This document shows, in pieces, positions 1 through 8,647 of a stretch of DNA of 39,761 nt. The DNA is from Deltaproteobacteria bacterium (GTDB taxonomy: Bacteria; Desulfobacterota; Syntrophia; Syntrophales; UBA8958). The position numbers and the translations under genes were made by a program. The notes under the pieces were generated by a model, which saw only the letters and a list, made by a program, of their open reading frames with translations, was not told the DNA's origin and did not search any database. The first letter of the stretch is position 1. The number at the start of each line of letters is the position of its first letter. The stretch covers positions 1 to 39,761 of the forward strand of contig JAPLJZ010000265.1 of NCBI GenBank assembly GCA_026388335.1. The letters are read 5' to 3'.

Positions 1-1286
1 AGATGCAGTTTTGTTTCCCCTAATTCGATATTGGAGAGGGTCAGCAGGTCGTCAACCAGACGATTGAGGCGCTGAGCGTTGTTATGGATGGTTTGGAGGA
101 ATTTTTCCGCCTTTTCCCGATCATAAACGGCACCTTGCTGCAGAGTTTCAATATAACCGATGATGGCCGTGAGGGGGGTGCGAATCTCATGGGTGACATT
201 GGCCACGAAATCCATGCGCATGCGCTCGAGCTGCTTCAGGCGGGTAACATTGTGGAACATCATCAGAATTTTCTGTTCCTCACCGGGGAAGCCCTGAATG
301 GCAGTGATATTGACATCAATAATTCGTGGGTTTTCATCGCCCAGAACAATCTCCTGCAAGACCGGCTGGCCTGATTCCCGAAAGCGGACGAGGGCATCCT
401 GCAAAGCGACGCTACGGAAGGCTTCCATCGGCGTCTTGCCCAGGATGTCTTCATAGCGCTTCCCGATCATTTTTCTGAGGCTCCGGTTGAACTGATCGAT
501 GCGGTTGTCCCGGTCCAGGGTAAGGGCACCTTCCACCATGCTGGCAAAAGCCGCCTCCAGCTTGCTTTTTTCCTCTTGCGCCCGGCGAACCTTTTCATCC
601 TGCTCCTCGAGAATATGGTTGATATCCTGGGCCAGTTGCGCCAGTTCGTCTCCTGAGTCCAGCAGCATCGGTGCCGGTCGCTGACCGTCACGGAGCTTCC
701 GGGTGAACGCCGCCATCTGGCGAATGGGTGCGGTGATGTTTCTGGCGAACCAGAAGGCCAGAAACAGGGAAGGCAGGGAAATCAAAAACAGGGTCAGGTA
801 GATGGTTCGATAAAGATGTTCAATGGAATCGGATACATTTGCCAGGGAGAGGGCCAGGCGGACATAGCCCTTGATATTTTCTTTATCCCCGATGGCAATG
901 GCCGCATAGAGCATATCAGCCTGAAGGGTACGGCTGTAACGCTGGGAAACCCCTTGGCCCTTGATGCGCGCCTCCTGGATCTCGGAACGGTTGAGGTGGC
1001 TATCCATCCGTTGTTCCGACGCCTGGGAGTCCGCCAGAACCTTGCCGGCAGCGTCAATGATGGTGACCCTGGTCTCGGAACGGGAAGCAAGTTCCCTGAT
1101 CTCTCTGATCATGTCCCCCCTGGGCATGAGGGCCATGATGCGACCGTTGGCGATCATCCTTTCCGTAATTCCTGTCGTTACGGTGTCATGGATTTTCGGG
1201 GTCAGGTAAAATTCCATGACGGCGATAACCAGCACGACCAGGACCAGGTACGAGGCAAAGATCTTGTAAAAAAGGCGGCTTTTCAT
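1..1286 (-). CDS. phoR: Phosphate regulon sensor histidine kinase PhoR (partial, C-terminus beyond window)
   Basis: Membrane sensor kinase expected to phosphorylate PhoB under phosphate limitation. The reading frame is open from the ATG at 1286 to base 1 (428 codons visible). Visible order: transmembrane segment at about residues 5-27, an extracytoplasmic domain of about 130 residues, a second transmembrane segment near 163-182, a HAMP linker, a PAS domain (about 245-345), and the HisKA dimerisation helix with the phospho-acceptor motif VTHEIRTPL (His near residue 366). The ATP-binding catalytic domain lies outside the window. The start overlaps the phoU stop as ATGA, so the gene is translationally coupled and last in the visible pst-phoU series. 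phoB is not in the window. The identity as PhoR rests on domain layout plus operon position; another pst-linked kinase is the only real alternative. Confidence 0.9.
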   Translation of the reverse strand, partial: MKSRLFYKIFASYLVLVVLVIAVMEFYLTPKIHDTVTTGITERMIANGRIMALMPRGDMIREIRELASRSETRVTIIDAAGKVLADSQASEQRMDSHLNRSEIQEARIKGQGVSQRYSRTLQADMLYAAIAIGDKENIKGYVRLALSLANVSDSIEHLYRTIYLTLFLISLPSLFLAFWFARNITAPIRQMAAFTRKLRDGQRPAPMLLDSGDELAQLAQDINHILEEQDEKVRRAQEEKSKLEAAFASMVEGALTLDRDNRIDQFNRSLRKMIGKRYEDILGKTPMEAFRSVALQDALVRFRESGQPVLQEIVLGDENPRIIDVNITAIQGFPGEEQKILMMFHNVTRLKQLERMRMDFVANVTHEIRTPLTAIIGYIETLQQGAVYDREKAEKFLQTIHNNAQRLNRLVDDLLTLSNIELGETKLH

Positions 1287-1972
1287 CTGAAAACATCCTC
1301 AGGTTTTTGATGGCGGACGCTCTTGCCCGTCACCATATACACCACCATGTCGGCGATCCCTTTGGCATGATCGGAGATCCGCTCGACGGTCTTGGAGATC
1401 TGCATGATGAGCAGGGAGCGATGGATCGTCCGCGGATCTTCCATCATGAAGGTCAAGAGTTCCCGAAAGATCTGCTCGTTGAGGTTGTCCACCGTTTCGT
1501 CTTCGTCGCGGACCTTGTTGGCCAGGTCAACATCTTCATGGACGAGGGCATCCAGGCTTTCACGGATCATCTGCCGGGCGATTTCGGCCATGCGGGGAAG
1601 ATCGATATAGGGCTTCAATTGAGGTTCCTCGTTGAGGATGAGGACCTTTTCGCAGATCTTGACGGCCATGTCCCCGATCCGCTCCAGGTGGCCGTTGATC
1701 TTGATGGCCGTTGTGATGAACCGCAGGTCCCGGGCGGCCGGTTGCCGGAGAGCCAGGAGGCGGATGCATTTTTCCTCGATCTCGTAGTCGAGTTTGTCAA
1801 TGTGTATGTCGTAGGCAATGACCTTCCGGGCCAGATCGGGATCCCGCTCCACAAGCGCCTGGATGCTGTCGGCAATGGCTTTTTCTATCAATGTTCCCAG
1901 ATAGAGAAGGTTTTCCGTTACTTCTTGCAGTTCTGTTTCATATTGCCTGCTGGTATGTCGCGTTGCGTCCAT
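1283..1972 (-). CDS. phoU: Phosphate transport system regulatory protein PhoU
   Basis: Cytoplasmic helical protein that couples the PstSCAB transporter to PhoR signalling and represses the Pho regulon when phosphate is plentiful. About 229 residues, the normal size. It has the duplicated three-helix PhoU repeat, with typical metal-binding-type motifs such as RIGDMAVKI in the first half and RISDHAKGI in the second. I chose the ATG at 1972 (MDATRHTS...), preceded by GGAG, rather than an in-frame codon at 2026 that would overlap pstB. It lies 10 nt after pstB and overlaps phoR by four bases. Confidence 0.95.
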   Translation of the reverse strand: MDATRHTSRQYETELQEVTENLLYLGTLIEKAIADSIQALVERDPDLARKVIAYDIHIDKLDYEIEEKCIRLLALRQPAARDLRFITTAIKINGHLERIGDMAVKICEKVLILNEEPQLKPYIDLPRMAEIARQMIRESLDALVHEDVDLANKVRDEDETVDNLNEQIFRELLTFMMEDPRTIHRSLLIMQISKTVERISDHAKGIADMVVYMVTGKSVRHQKPEDVFR

Positions 1973-1982
1973 TTTTCTCCTT

Positions 1983-2756
1983 TTATCCGAAGCGCCCGGT
2001 GATATAATCTTCCGTCTGCTTGACATCGGGGTTGGTAAAGATCTTTTCCGTGGCGTTGTATTCGATCAGCTTTCCTATGTAAAAGAAACCGGTTTTATCG
2101 GAAATTCGGGCCGCCTGCTGCATGTTATGGGTGACGATGATGATAGTATAGGATTTTTTCAATTCGTCAATCAATTCTTCAATCTTCGCCGTGGAAATCG
2201 GATCGAGGGCCGAAGTGGGTTCGTCCATAAGCAGGATGTCGGGTTTCATGGCCAGAGCCCGGGCGATACAGAGGCGCTGCTGCTGCCCCCCGGAAAGGGT
2301 CATCGCCGATCTGCCCAGGATATCCTTGACCTCGTCCCACAGCACGGCCTGCTTGAGGCTCTGTTCCGCCAAGGCTTCTAGATCCGATTTATTTGCCGTG
2401 CCGGTGAGCCGGGGGCCATAGGTGATATTATTGAAGATGGACTTGGGAAAGGGGTTGGGTTTCTGAAAGACCATGCCGATCCGGCGGCGGACCTCCACGG
2501 GGTCTACCTCGGGGTCATAGATGTTCATCCCTTCAAAGAGAACCTCTCCTTCCACCCGCGCCCCGGCGATCAGGTCGTTCATCCGGTTGAGGAGGCGCAG
2601 GAGCGTTGATTTGCCGCAACCAGAAGGACCGATCAGGGCCGTCACCTTCCTTTTCTCAAAGTTCATGGTGATGTCTGTCAGGGCCTTGAAGGCGCCGTAA
2701 TAAAAATTGACATCCTTTGTCTTGATAATCTCGGTATCAAGATGGTTGTTTTCCAT
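1983..2756 (-). CDS. pstB: Phosphate ABC transporter ATP-binding protein PstB
   Basis: ATPase subunit that powers phosphate import through PstC/PstA at the inner membrane. The 257-residue protein has Walker [10 protein letters not shown] (residues 43-51), the ABC signature LSGGQQQR, Walker [12 protein letters not shown] and the switch histidine in VTHNMQQ. The length is that of the family. The ATG at 2756 is preceded by AAGGTGG at good spacing and starts just after the pstA stop; a GTG three codons upstream is the alternative. Middle gene of the pst operon. Confidence 0.96.
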   Translation of the reverse strand: MENNHLDTEIIKTKDVNFYYGAFKALTDITMNFEKRKVTALIGPSGCGKSTLLRLLNRMNDLIAGARVEGEVLFEGMNIYDPEVDPVEVRRRIGMVFQKPNPFPKSIFNNITYGPRLTGTANKSDLEALAEQSLKQAVLWDEVKDILGRSAMTLSGGQQQRLCIARALAMKPDILLMDEPTSALDPISTAKIEELIDELKKSYTIIIVTHNMQQAARISDKTGFFYIGKLIEYNATEKIFTNPDVKQTEDYITGRFG

Positions 2757-2758
2757 GG

Positions 2759-3640
2759 TTACCACCTTTTATTCCTGCGCATGTAACTGCGGATGACAAT
2801 GGCAATCAGATCGATGCCGAGCACCAGGGCGACGAGGACCAGGACCGTGCCGTACTGGATGGGGCGGGTCTGTTCAATATGGGTTCCGGCGGTGGCCAGG
2901 ACATAAACGTGGTAGGGGAGGGCCATAACCTCGTCAAAGATGGAACCGGGAAGCTTTGCCGTGAAAAAGGCCGCCGCCGTGAACATGATGGGGGCTGTTT
3001 CCCCCGCAGCCCGGCCAATGCCAAGGATGGAGCCTGTTAATATTCCCGGGAGGGCGTTGGGTAGGACAATCTTCCAGATCGTCAGCCATTTGGAAACCCC
3101 CAGGGCCAGGGATGCCTCCCGGAATGTTTGCGGCACCCCTTTGAGGGCTTCCTCAGAGGCGCCGATGATTGTGGGCAGGATCACGATGCCGAGGGTAAGG
3201 GCGCCGGCCAGGATGGAGGAGCCGAACTTCAGAAAGACAACAAAGAAACCCAGGCCAAAAAGGCCGAAAACGACCGAAGGAACGCCAGCCAGGCAGTTTA
3301 CGCCTACCCGGATGGCCCGGACGATTTTCCCCTGTTTAGCGTATTCCGTTAAATAGATAGCCGCCACGACGCCCAGAGGTAGGGCCACGGTGATGGCACC
3401 TAAGGTCAGGTACAGAGTCCCTAGGATGGCGGGCATGATGCCGCCTTTCGTCATGGAGTCTGTAGGCGGCGAAGTCAAAAATTCCCAACTGATAACCTGG
3501 ATACCGTTCACAAGGATGTAGAAAAGAATACCACCCAAGGCTAGGGTGAGAATTATGGCCGACAGGCGGACAGCGCCGAAAAAGAGGTGTTGCTTGAGAT
3601 AGCGCCGTTTCATGGCCCCGCTTACGGTCTGCCTCGTCAT
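2759..3640 (-). CDS. pstA: Phosphate ABC transporter permease PstA
   Basis: Inner-membrane permease subunit pairing with PstC to form the phosphate channel. 293 residues with about six hydrophobic helices. The permease coupling loop is visible as [20 protein letters not shown], with [16 protein letters not shown] following, typical of PstA. The first transmembrane segment lies near residues 24-48. Its ATG overlaps the pstC stop (ATGA). An internal ATG nine codons later (MKRRYLK) could be used instead. It sits between pstC and pstB in the standard order. Confidence 0.95.
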   Translation of the reverse strand: MTRQTVSGAMKRRYLKQHLFFGAVRLSAIILTLALGGILFYILVNGIQVISWEFLTSPPTDSMTKGGIMPAILGTLYLTLGAITVALPLGVVAAIYLTEYAKQGKIVRAIRVGVNCLAGVPSVVFGLFGLGFFVVFLKFGSSILAGALTLGIVILPTIIGASEEALKGVPQTFREASLALGVSKWLTIWKIVLPNALPGILTGSILGIGRAAGETAPIMFTAAAFFTAKLPGSIFDEVMALPYHVYVLATAGTHIEQTRPIQYGTVLVLVALVLGIDLIAIVIRSYMRRNKRW

Positions 3641-4530
3641 AGCGTTGCCGACCCCACTTCTTTGAATTTCTGGGAAATATAATCGGCGACAAGATTGAAG
3701 GCCAGGGTCATGAGAAACAGGACGATGCCGGTGGCAAAAAGGGCGTGATAGTGGCCACTGCGGAAGGGGGCCTCTCCCATCTCTGCCGCTATGCTGGCCG
3801 GCATGGGACGGACGGAGTCGAAGATGCTTTCGGGGATGGCGGCGGCTCCTCCGGCCACCATCAGGACGACCATCGTCTCCCCGATAGCCCGGGCCATGCC
3901 GAGAATGACTGCCGTGGAAATGCCGGACAGCGCGGCGGGGACGATAATGCGGGCGATAGTTTCAAACTTCGTCGCCCCCAGGGCGTAAGAGGCTTCCTTG
4001 AATTCATTGGGGACGGCGTAGAGGGCGTCTTCGGAGATGCTGGAGATGGTGGGGACCGCCATGACGGCAAGAATCACTGAAGCGTTGATGATATTCAAAC
4101 CAGTGGGCAGATCGAAGGTCTCCTGAAGCCAGGGGGCGACAATGACCATGCCAAAGAACCCCAACACAACAGAGGGAAGGCCGGCCAGCAGTTCAATGAT
4201 CGATTTTAAGATTTCCTTGATCGCCGGGGGAGCAATTTCCGAGATATAAACCGCCGATAGTACCCCCAAGGGAACAGCGATTAGGGAAGAAAAGATGGTA
4301 ACGATCAGAGAGCCGACGATCAGGGGCCAGATCCCGTAAGACGGGGGGCTGTAAGTCGGATACCACTCCATGCCGAAAATGAAATCCCGTAAGGAGACTT
4401 CCCGGAAAACGGGGAGCCCTTCCCGGAAAAGGAAAACGACAATCAGCCCCAGAACCAAAATAGAGACCAGGGAAAGAATAAAAAAGACATTCTTTATGAT
4501 AATTTCTTTTTGATGACGGGTCATAGCCAT
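3637..4530 (-). CDS. pstC: Phosphate ABC transporter permease PstC
   Basis: Inner-membrane permease subunit of the PstSCAB high-affinity phosphate importer. 297 residues. N-terminal transmembrane segment (about 12-33), then five further helices; the ABC coupling loop reads EASYALGATKFETIARIIVP, followed by GMARAIGETMVV, both PstC hallmarks. It begins one base after the pstS stop codon, either at ATG 4530 or two codons later. It overlaps pstA by four bases. Confidence 0.95.
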   Translation of the reverse strand: MAMTRHQKEIIIKNVFFILSLVSILVLGLIVVFLFREGLPVFREVSLRDFIFGMEWYPTYSPPSYGIWPLIVGSLIVTIFSSLIAVPLGVLSAVYISEIAPPAIKEILKSIIELLAGLPSVVLGFFGMVIVAPWLQETFDLPTGLNIINASVILAVMAVPTISSISEDALYAVPNEFKEASYALGATKFETIARIIVPAALSGISTAVILGMARAIGETMVVLMVAGGAAAIPESIFDSVRPMPASIAAEMGEAPFRSGHYHALFATGIVLFLMTLAFNLVADYISQKFKEVGSATL

Positions 4531-4531
4531 T

Positions 4532-5315
4532 CTACTTTATGGGAACGAAGCCTTCCTTTTTCACGATCTCCTGCCCCTTCTTGCTGAGTAGGAATTTAAT
4601 GAATCCTTCCGTGTCTCCCTTGGGCGCTCCGTCAGTGTACATATACAGGGGTCTGGCAACGGGATACTCCTTGGAGAGGGCCGTTTTTGCCGAAGCCTGG
4701 ATGCCGTTGACGGTTACAGCCTTGACGGATTTATTGAGATAGCCGATGCCGATGTAGCCGATGGCGTATCTGTTCTTAGAGATGGCCTGAACGATAGCAC
4801 CGTTTGAGGCCTGGAGTTGGGCTTTGGGCGTCACCTTCGCGCCGTTCAGGACGAGATGGCCCCATGATTCATAGGTGCCGGAGCTGCTATCCCGGGAAAT
4901 CACCACAATGGCCAGATTTTCTCCCCCCACTTCTTTCCAGTTGGTAATCTTGCCCTGATAGATCTGGCTGGACGATCGGTACGATGGCGTCGATGGCGAC
5001 AACATGAGCTATGGGGTTGACCCCCTTACTCTTTGCCAAATCCGTTTCCTGCTTTTTCATCTCTCTTGAGGAATTGGCGATGTCCGTGGATTTGTCGACG
5101 AGGGCCTTGATGCCGTCACCGGAGCCGCCGCCGGACAGGGAAATGTTGACGTCCTTGTGGAGTTTCATATAGGCCTCCGCGGCCGCCTGAGCTATCGGCA
5201 GCACTGTTGTGGAGCCTTTGATTACCACATTGCCTCCTGCCAGGGCCGCCGGGGCGACTATCAGCAGGCACAACAGCCCATAGGCTAAAATCCTGAAAAT
5301 TCTTTCCATCTTCAT
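4532..5315 (-). pseudogene. pstS: Phosphate-binding protein PstS, interrupted by a frame change with missing codons
   Basis: Periplasmic phosphate receptor of the Pst transporter, in two frames. The N-terminal part starts at ATG 5315 behind TAAGGAG, with a signal peptide ending near ALAGG, then KGSTTVLPIAQAA and SGGGSGDGIKAL, and runs to AIDAIVPIV near 4975. The C-terminal part continues in another frame from SSQIYQGKITNWKEVGG to the stop at 4532 (GFVPIK). In intact family members about 14-16 residues (HPSNPV... type) lie between those motifs; here they are absent and the frame is off in a way that needs a loss of 3n+2 bases (about 40 nt). The break is therefore not a single-base slip. Both halves look otherwise normal, so this is either a recent deletion or an assembly/sequencing artefact. 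Confidence 0.85.
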
Positions 5316-5351
5316 TTCTCCTTACTTTTTTCCCATCATGTATTTGCGCCC

Positions 5352-5407
5352 AATATAGACGGCAAATGTTGCAGAATGATGACAGAATGATGAAAGATAC
5401 GTGAAAG
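5352..5407 (-). promoter_or_regulatory. Tandem Pho box and -10 of the pst operon
   Basis: On the minus strand four consecutive 11-bp units occur from 5407 to 5364: CTTTCACGTAT, CTTTCATCATT, CTGTCATCATT and CTGCAACATTT. They match the PhoB-binding direct-repeat pattern (CTGTCAT every 11 bp). A TATATT at 5357-5352 is placed as the -10 element, and the pstS ATG lies about 37 nt further on. PhoB~P would replace -35 recognition, so the operon should be induced by phosphate starvation. Confidence 0.85.
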
Positions 5408-5523
5408 GCGACCCATTGTCGCGACCAACGGCAGAATTCACCGGAAAGTCGCAACATAGAATTGTCATTTGATGGCGGATGAAGTATAAGGAACGTCGAT
5501 TTGTTAAATAGAGGGGTATTTCT

Positions 5524-6075
5524 ATGCAAGCCATGCCGATAAGAATCTTCCTTGTCCTGTTTATACTCGCTTTAATCTATCCATCTTCATTGATTGCAGC
5601 GACGGAGAAGAATCAGGAGAAAAAGGGCACGATCCTCGCCATGGCGAAACTCCCCCCTCAACCCGCGGCCGTAGAAACCGCCCGGGACGTTAAATTCATC
5701 GCCTATGACGACGGCACCGTCCTGGACACGAGGACGGGGCTGATGTGGGCAGCGAAGGATAATGGAAGCAACATAAAATGGGCGGACGCCAGGAGTTATT
5801 GCAAAAATTATCGCGGGGGTGGATATACGGACTGGCGAATGCCGACACAGGATGAGCTGGCGGGATTGTTTGATGAGGGTGAGAATCAGCCCTGTAACGG
5901 CAGGTGCCATATTACGCCCCTAATTGATCTTACCGACAGTTTCCTCTGGGCATCCGAAAAGCGCGGTGCCGATGTCGCCTTCTTCTCTTTCACCTTTGGC
6001 GGGCGGTACTGGAGTAAACAGTCAAGCGACGAAATCACCACCATCCGGGCGCTCCCGGTGCGTTCCGTCAAATAG
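5524..6075 (+). CDS. Exported DUF1566-domain protein (copy 1)
   Basis: 183 residues. N-terminal signal peptide or membrane anchor (hydrophobic residues about 8-25). One DUF1566 (Lcl C-terminal-like) domain from about residue 55, with the family core TGLMWAAKDNG, then ADARSYC, GGYTDWRMPTQDELAGL and the C-terminal RALPVRSVK. DUF1566 domains are found in secreted or surface proteins of many proteobacteria; no reaction is established. Start preceded by GAGGGG; a second ATG three codons in is possible. Divergent from pstS, with the Pho box between them, so phosphate control is possible but not shown. Followed after 17 nt by a paralogue. Confidence 0.8.
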   Translation: MQAMPIRIFLVLFILALIYPSSLIAATEKNQEKKGTILAMAKLPPQPAAVETARDVKFIAYDDGTVLDTRTGLMWAAKDNGSNIKWADARSYCKNYRGGGYTDWRMPTQDELAGLFDEGENQPCNGRCHITPLIDLTDSFLWASEKRGADVAFFSFTFGGRYWSKQSSDEITTIRALPVRSVK

Positions 6076-6092
6076 AGTATAAGGAGCCCGAC

Positions 6093-6575
6093 ATGAAAGT
6101 AAAGCCAGCAAGAATTACCCTTTGCCTAATATTGCTGCTTTTTTTATCCTTTCCTAGTGTGGGGTTGGCCGAAGAGATCAACAAGGATGGTCGCTTCATT
6201 GCTAATAACGACGGCACTGTTCTGGATCAGAAGTCGGGACTCATGTGGGCGGTGAAGGACAATGGGGAAGATGTCAACTGGCAAGGGGCCCAGCGCTATT
6301 GCGAGAGGTATCGCGGTGGCGGCTTCGAGGACTGGCGAATGCCGACGTTGGATGAGCTGGCGGGCTTGTATGACAATGCGAAAACTCATACGGCCGGCTG
6401 TGGACATGACGTTAATTTGACAGAATCGATTGGTCTTACTTGCGCTTGGGCTTGGACATCGGAAAAACGCGGTTCCGATGCCGCCCTCTTCTTTTTCACC
6501 GATGGCAGACGGATTTGGCGTCATCAGTCCTTCAGCTACTTATATCGGGCCCTCCCGGTGCGTTCCGGCAAATAG
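6093..6575 (+). CDS. Exported DUF1566-domain protein (copy 2)
   Basis: 160 residues with a clear signal peptide (about residues 1-26, ending GLAEE). Single DUF1566 domain with TVLDQKSGLMWAVKDNG, GGFEDWRMPTLDELAGLYD and C-terminal YRALPVRSGK. It is clearly a tandem duplicate of the preceding gene: the central blocks are nearly the same, while the linker after the signal peptide is shorter and the middle (AKTHTAGCGHDVNL) has diverged. Start has GGAG upstream. Likely cotranscribed with copy 1. Function unknown. Confidence 0.8.
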   Translation: MKVKPARITLCLILLLFLSFPSVGLAEEINKDGRFIANNDGTVLDQKSGLMWAVKDNGEDVNWQGAQRYCERYRGGGFEDWRMPTLDELAGLYDNAKTHTAGCGHDVNLTESIGLTCAWAWTSEKRGSDAALFFFTDGRRIWRHQSFSYLYRALPVRSGK

Positions 6576-6636
6576 GTTGTATCGAATAGGGACTTCACTT
6601 CAAATTACTACCAAAAAACAACACGTTTGGCATCCT

Positions 6637-7368
6637 TTAACGTCCTACTTCAATAAAATCCAGGTACGCGACCGCACTTTCCCCAGTGTTGTCCGTATCG
6701 CTCATGACGGCAAGGCCTGCAATCGCCGGGGGATCTTTGCCGAAGGCCTGCCGGTAGTCCTCAAGGACATTGACCGATTCTTCCACCCACTGGCCGACCC
6801 GCTGCTTTCCCTTTTCCAGAATGACAATGCGGGCCTTTTCCGTGTAGGGACTCGCAATAATCCGCTCGGGAAGGCTATGACCCGTCCAGACGTAGTTCAG
6901 GGTGCTGTGGGGTGGATATTTGCCGTAGATCGCCTTGGTGGCGCCGTATATCAGGCGGTCGCCCAAGGTTGCCTTGTCAGGATCATACTGAAACATGACA
7001 TAGACTCGGATGGGATAGTCGTCCCCCGTTTTTTCTTTGGGGTTTCCCATGTTCGATAGCTGCGTCACCTTCCAGCGCCAGCGGATACGGGGATGGTCAT
7101 AGATATTGAAGGTCCGGCGATAGACGAGGGCCGATGCGGAAGCCCGGCTTTCGGCCTTCAATATGGATTTTCTCCCTTCCTTGGCCAAGGTGTAGGTTGA
7201 ATGGACCTTGATCTTGGGAAAAGTTAGGGGCTCCCACTGGGAGAGGCTCTCAAAGTTCTCCCGGAAAAGAACCGTCTGTTCCGCCCCCAGCGCCGTAGTC
7301 TGAGTAAAGAGCGCCAGGATCAGCAATACCAAAACAGACCGGACGATCATAAAGCCTGCTTTTATCAT
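6637..7368 (-). CDS. DUF3047 family exported protein
   Basis: 243 residues. Signal peptide about 1-29 (hydrophobic run VLVLLILALFTQTTALGAE). The mature part has the DUF3047 signature: ENFESLSQWEPLTFPKI near the start, then LVYRRTFNIYDHPRIRWRWKV, GDDYPIRVYVMFQYD, LNYVWTG and AGLAVMSDTDNTGESAVAYLDFIEV at the end. The family is exported, probably a beta-sandwich, with no established function. The ATG overlaps the stop of the upstream arsS-like gene (ATGA), so it is the last gene of that operon. A start six codons later is possible. Confidence 0.85.
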   Translation of the reverse strand: MIKAGFMIVRSVLVLLILALFTQTTALGAEQTVLFRENFESLSQWEPLTFPKIKVHSTYTLAKEGRKSILKAESRASASALVYRRTFNIYDHPRIRWRWKVTQLSNMGNPKEKTGDDYPIRVYVMFQYDPDKATLGDRLIYGATKAIYGKYPPHSTLNYVWTGHSLPERIIASPYTEKARIVILEKGKQRVGQWVEESVNVLEDYRQAFGKDPPAIAGLAVMSDTDNTGESAVAYLDFIEVGR

Positions 7369-8312
7369 GCAATTTCACCCCGGCACGAGCTTCCTGCGTA
7401 GCAGTGGTTCCCGGTGACGACCCGGCGCGTGCCAAGCTTGGCCAGATCAAACATCATAATATGTTCCGGAGCGCCGTGATTCACCGTCATGCCCAGCATC
7501 TGGTTAAAATCGCAGTCATAGAGTTTGCCATCCCAGCCAACGGAAAGGGTGGACTTGCACATAACGCTCTCCAGTGTGGCGGGGTTGAAGGCATTAACCA
7601 GTGCCATCATGTAGTCTTCATAATTGTCGGTTCTCTGTAGATAGGTCAAATACCGGCCGATGGGCATATTCGTAATACAGAAGAGCTGGTTGAAGACAAG
7701 CCCATGCTTTTCCTTGAGGGCCTGGCGGTAGTGGTTTTCCAGATTGTTCTGCAAGCCGGGAAGATAGGCCCCGCTGGGATTGTGGACCAGATTAAGGACC
7801 AGCCCGCTGTCGGGTTGCCCATAGCCCCTTTCGTTGAGCATCCGGACGGCTTCAATAAGCCGGGAATATACGCCTTCGCCCCGTTGCCGGTTTGTCATCT
7901 TCAGATCCACATGTGGAAAGGACACCACAACTTCCACCCGATGCCGGGCATAGAGATCGAGAAAGGCCGCGTATTCCGATTCCAGAAGAATGACGCCGTT
8001 TGTCCGCACGAGCATTCGACGGCCCAACGCGGCGCATTCTTCAAGGAACCAGGGGAAATCGGGATGCATCTCCGGGGTTCCGCCCGTGATATCTATGGTG
8101 GGAATGGGGTGGCGTTGTAAAACCTGCAAACACATCTCCATCACCGGCCGGGACATGAGTTCCGGACGTTTTGGACCCGCTTCGACATGACAATGCCGGC
8201 ATTCCAGATTGCATCGGTAGCCGAGATTGATCTGGAAAATCTCGACGCCCTCCGCCGTGAACGGGACGGCCACCTTCTGCTCAAAGGAGGGATGAATACG
8301 GAGTTCATCCAT
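7365..8312 (-). CDS. arsS: ArsS-like radical SAM protein (arsenosugar biosynthesis type, DUF3641)
   Basis: 315 residues. Radical SAM motif CNLECRHCH (Cys34, 38, 41) for the [4Fe-4S]-SAM cluster, ITGGTPEMHPDF as the SAM-binding glycine-rich stretch, and the C-terminal DUF3641 with MCKSTLSVGWDGKLYDCDFNQ. This is the layout of the ArsS/TIGR04167 family, which makes (dimethylarsenosugar) carbon-arsenic bonds from SAM-derived radicals in cyanobacteria. The extreme C-terminus reads HCYAGSSCRGEIA, shorter than the usual HC-x-x-C-T-A-G-type ending I recall for the family. The next upstream gene encodes the AhpD-like partner usually found with ArsS. No arsM methyltransferase lies in the window, so the arsenic substrate is an inference. 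Confidence 0.82.
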   Translation of the reverse strand: MDELRIHPSFEQKVAVPFTAEGVEIFQINLGYRCNLECRHCHVEAGPKRPELMSRPVMEMCLQVLQRHPIPTIDITGGTPEMHPDFPWFLEECAALGRRMLVRTNGVILLESEYAAFLDLYARHRVEVVVSFPHVDLKMTNRQRGEGVYSRLIEAVRMLNERGYGQPDSGLVLNLVHNPSGAYLPGLQNNLENHYRQALKEKHGLVFNQLFCITNMPIGRYLTYLQRTDNYEDYMMALVNAFNPATLESVMCKSTLSVGWDGKLYDCDFNQMLGMTVNHGAPEHIMMFDLAKLGTRRVVTGNHCYAGSSCRGEIA

Positions 8313-8314
8313 TG

Positions 8315-8647
8315 CTACATCTCCTTATTCTTGATGATCTTGCGCATCTGGGTGGAATGGGCCAGGACAATCCCGGCAACCATGGCTGACCCGACATGAA
8401 CCGCCTCCATCATTTCCTCCTGCGAGACACCCAGAGACAGGCAGTGATTTGTGTAAGCGTCAATACAATACGGGCAATGCTGTGTTGTGGCCACGGCCAG
8501 GGCAATCAACGCCTTTTCCCTTGCCGACAGGGCGCCGTCTTTCATCGCCTCTCCATAATAATCGAAATACTTTTTGCCCAATTCCGGAGCGTATTCCCCA
8601 ATATGCGCAAAATCCGCCAAGTCTTTCTGTTCATAATAGTCAGCCAT
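8315..8647 (-). CDS. AhpD/carboxymuconolactone decarboxylase-like protein associated with ArsS
   Basis: About 110 residues, a single AhpD-like helical domain with the redox motif HCPYCIDAY, preceded by LSAREKALIALAVA. This matches the small peroxidase-like family (TIGR04169 type) that travels with ArsS radical SAM enzymes. It likely acts as a thiol-disulfide or peroxide-handling partner in the cytoplasm. Start: ATG at 8647, with a GTG one codon upstream; AGGA is at proper spacing. It overlaps the end of the Fe-S protein gene and precedes arsS by two bases, showing one transcript. Confidence 0.85.
   Translation of the reverse strand: MADYYEQKDLADFAHIGEYAPELGKKYFDYYGEAMKDGALSAREKALIALAVATTQHCPYCIDAYTNHCLSLGVSQEEMMEAVHVGSAMVAGIVLAHSTQMRKIIKNKEM

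Noticed and set aside
4887-5010. Programmed ribosomal frameshift in pstS
   Set aside because: Conserved residues are missing at the junction and no slippery heptamer is seen, so a simple frameshift would not restore the protein.
7365-7440. Selenocysteine (in-frame TGA) at the ArsS C-terminus
   Set aside because: The TGA is followed at once by TAA in frame and overlaps the next gene's ATG; no sign of a SECIS hairpin with continued coding.
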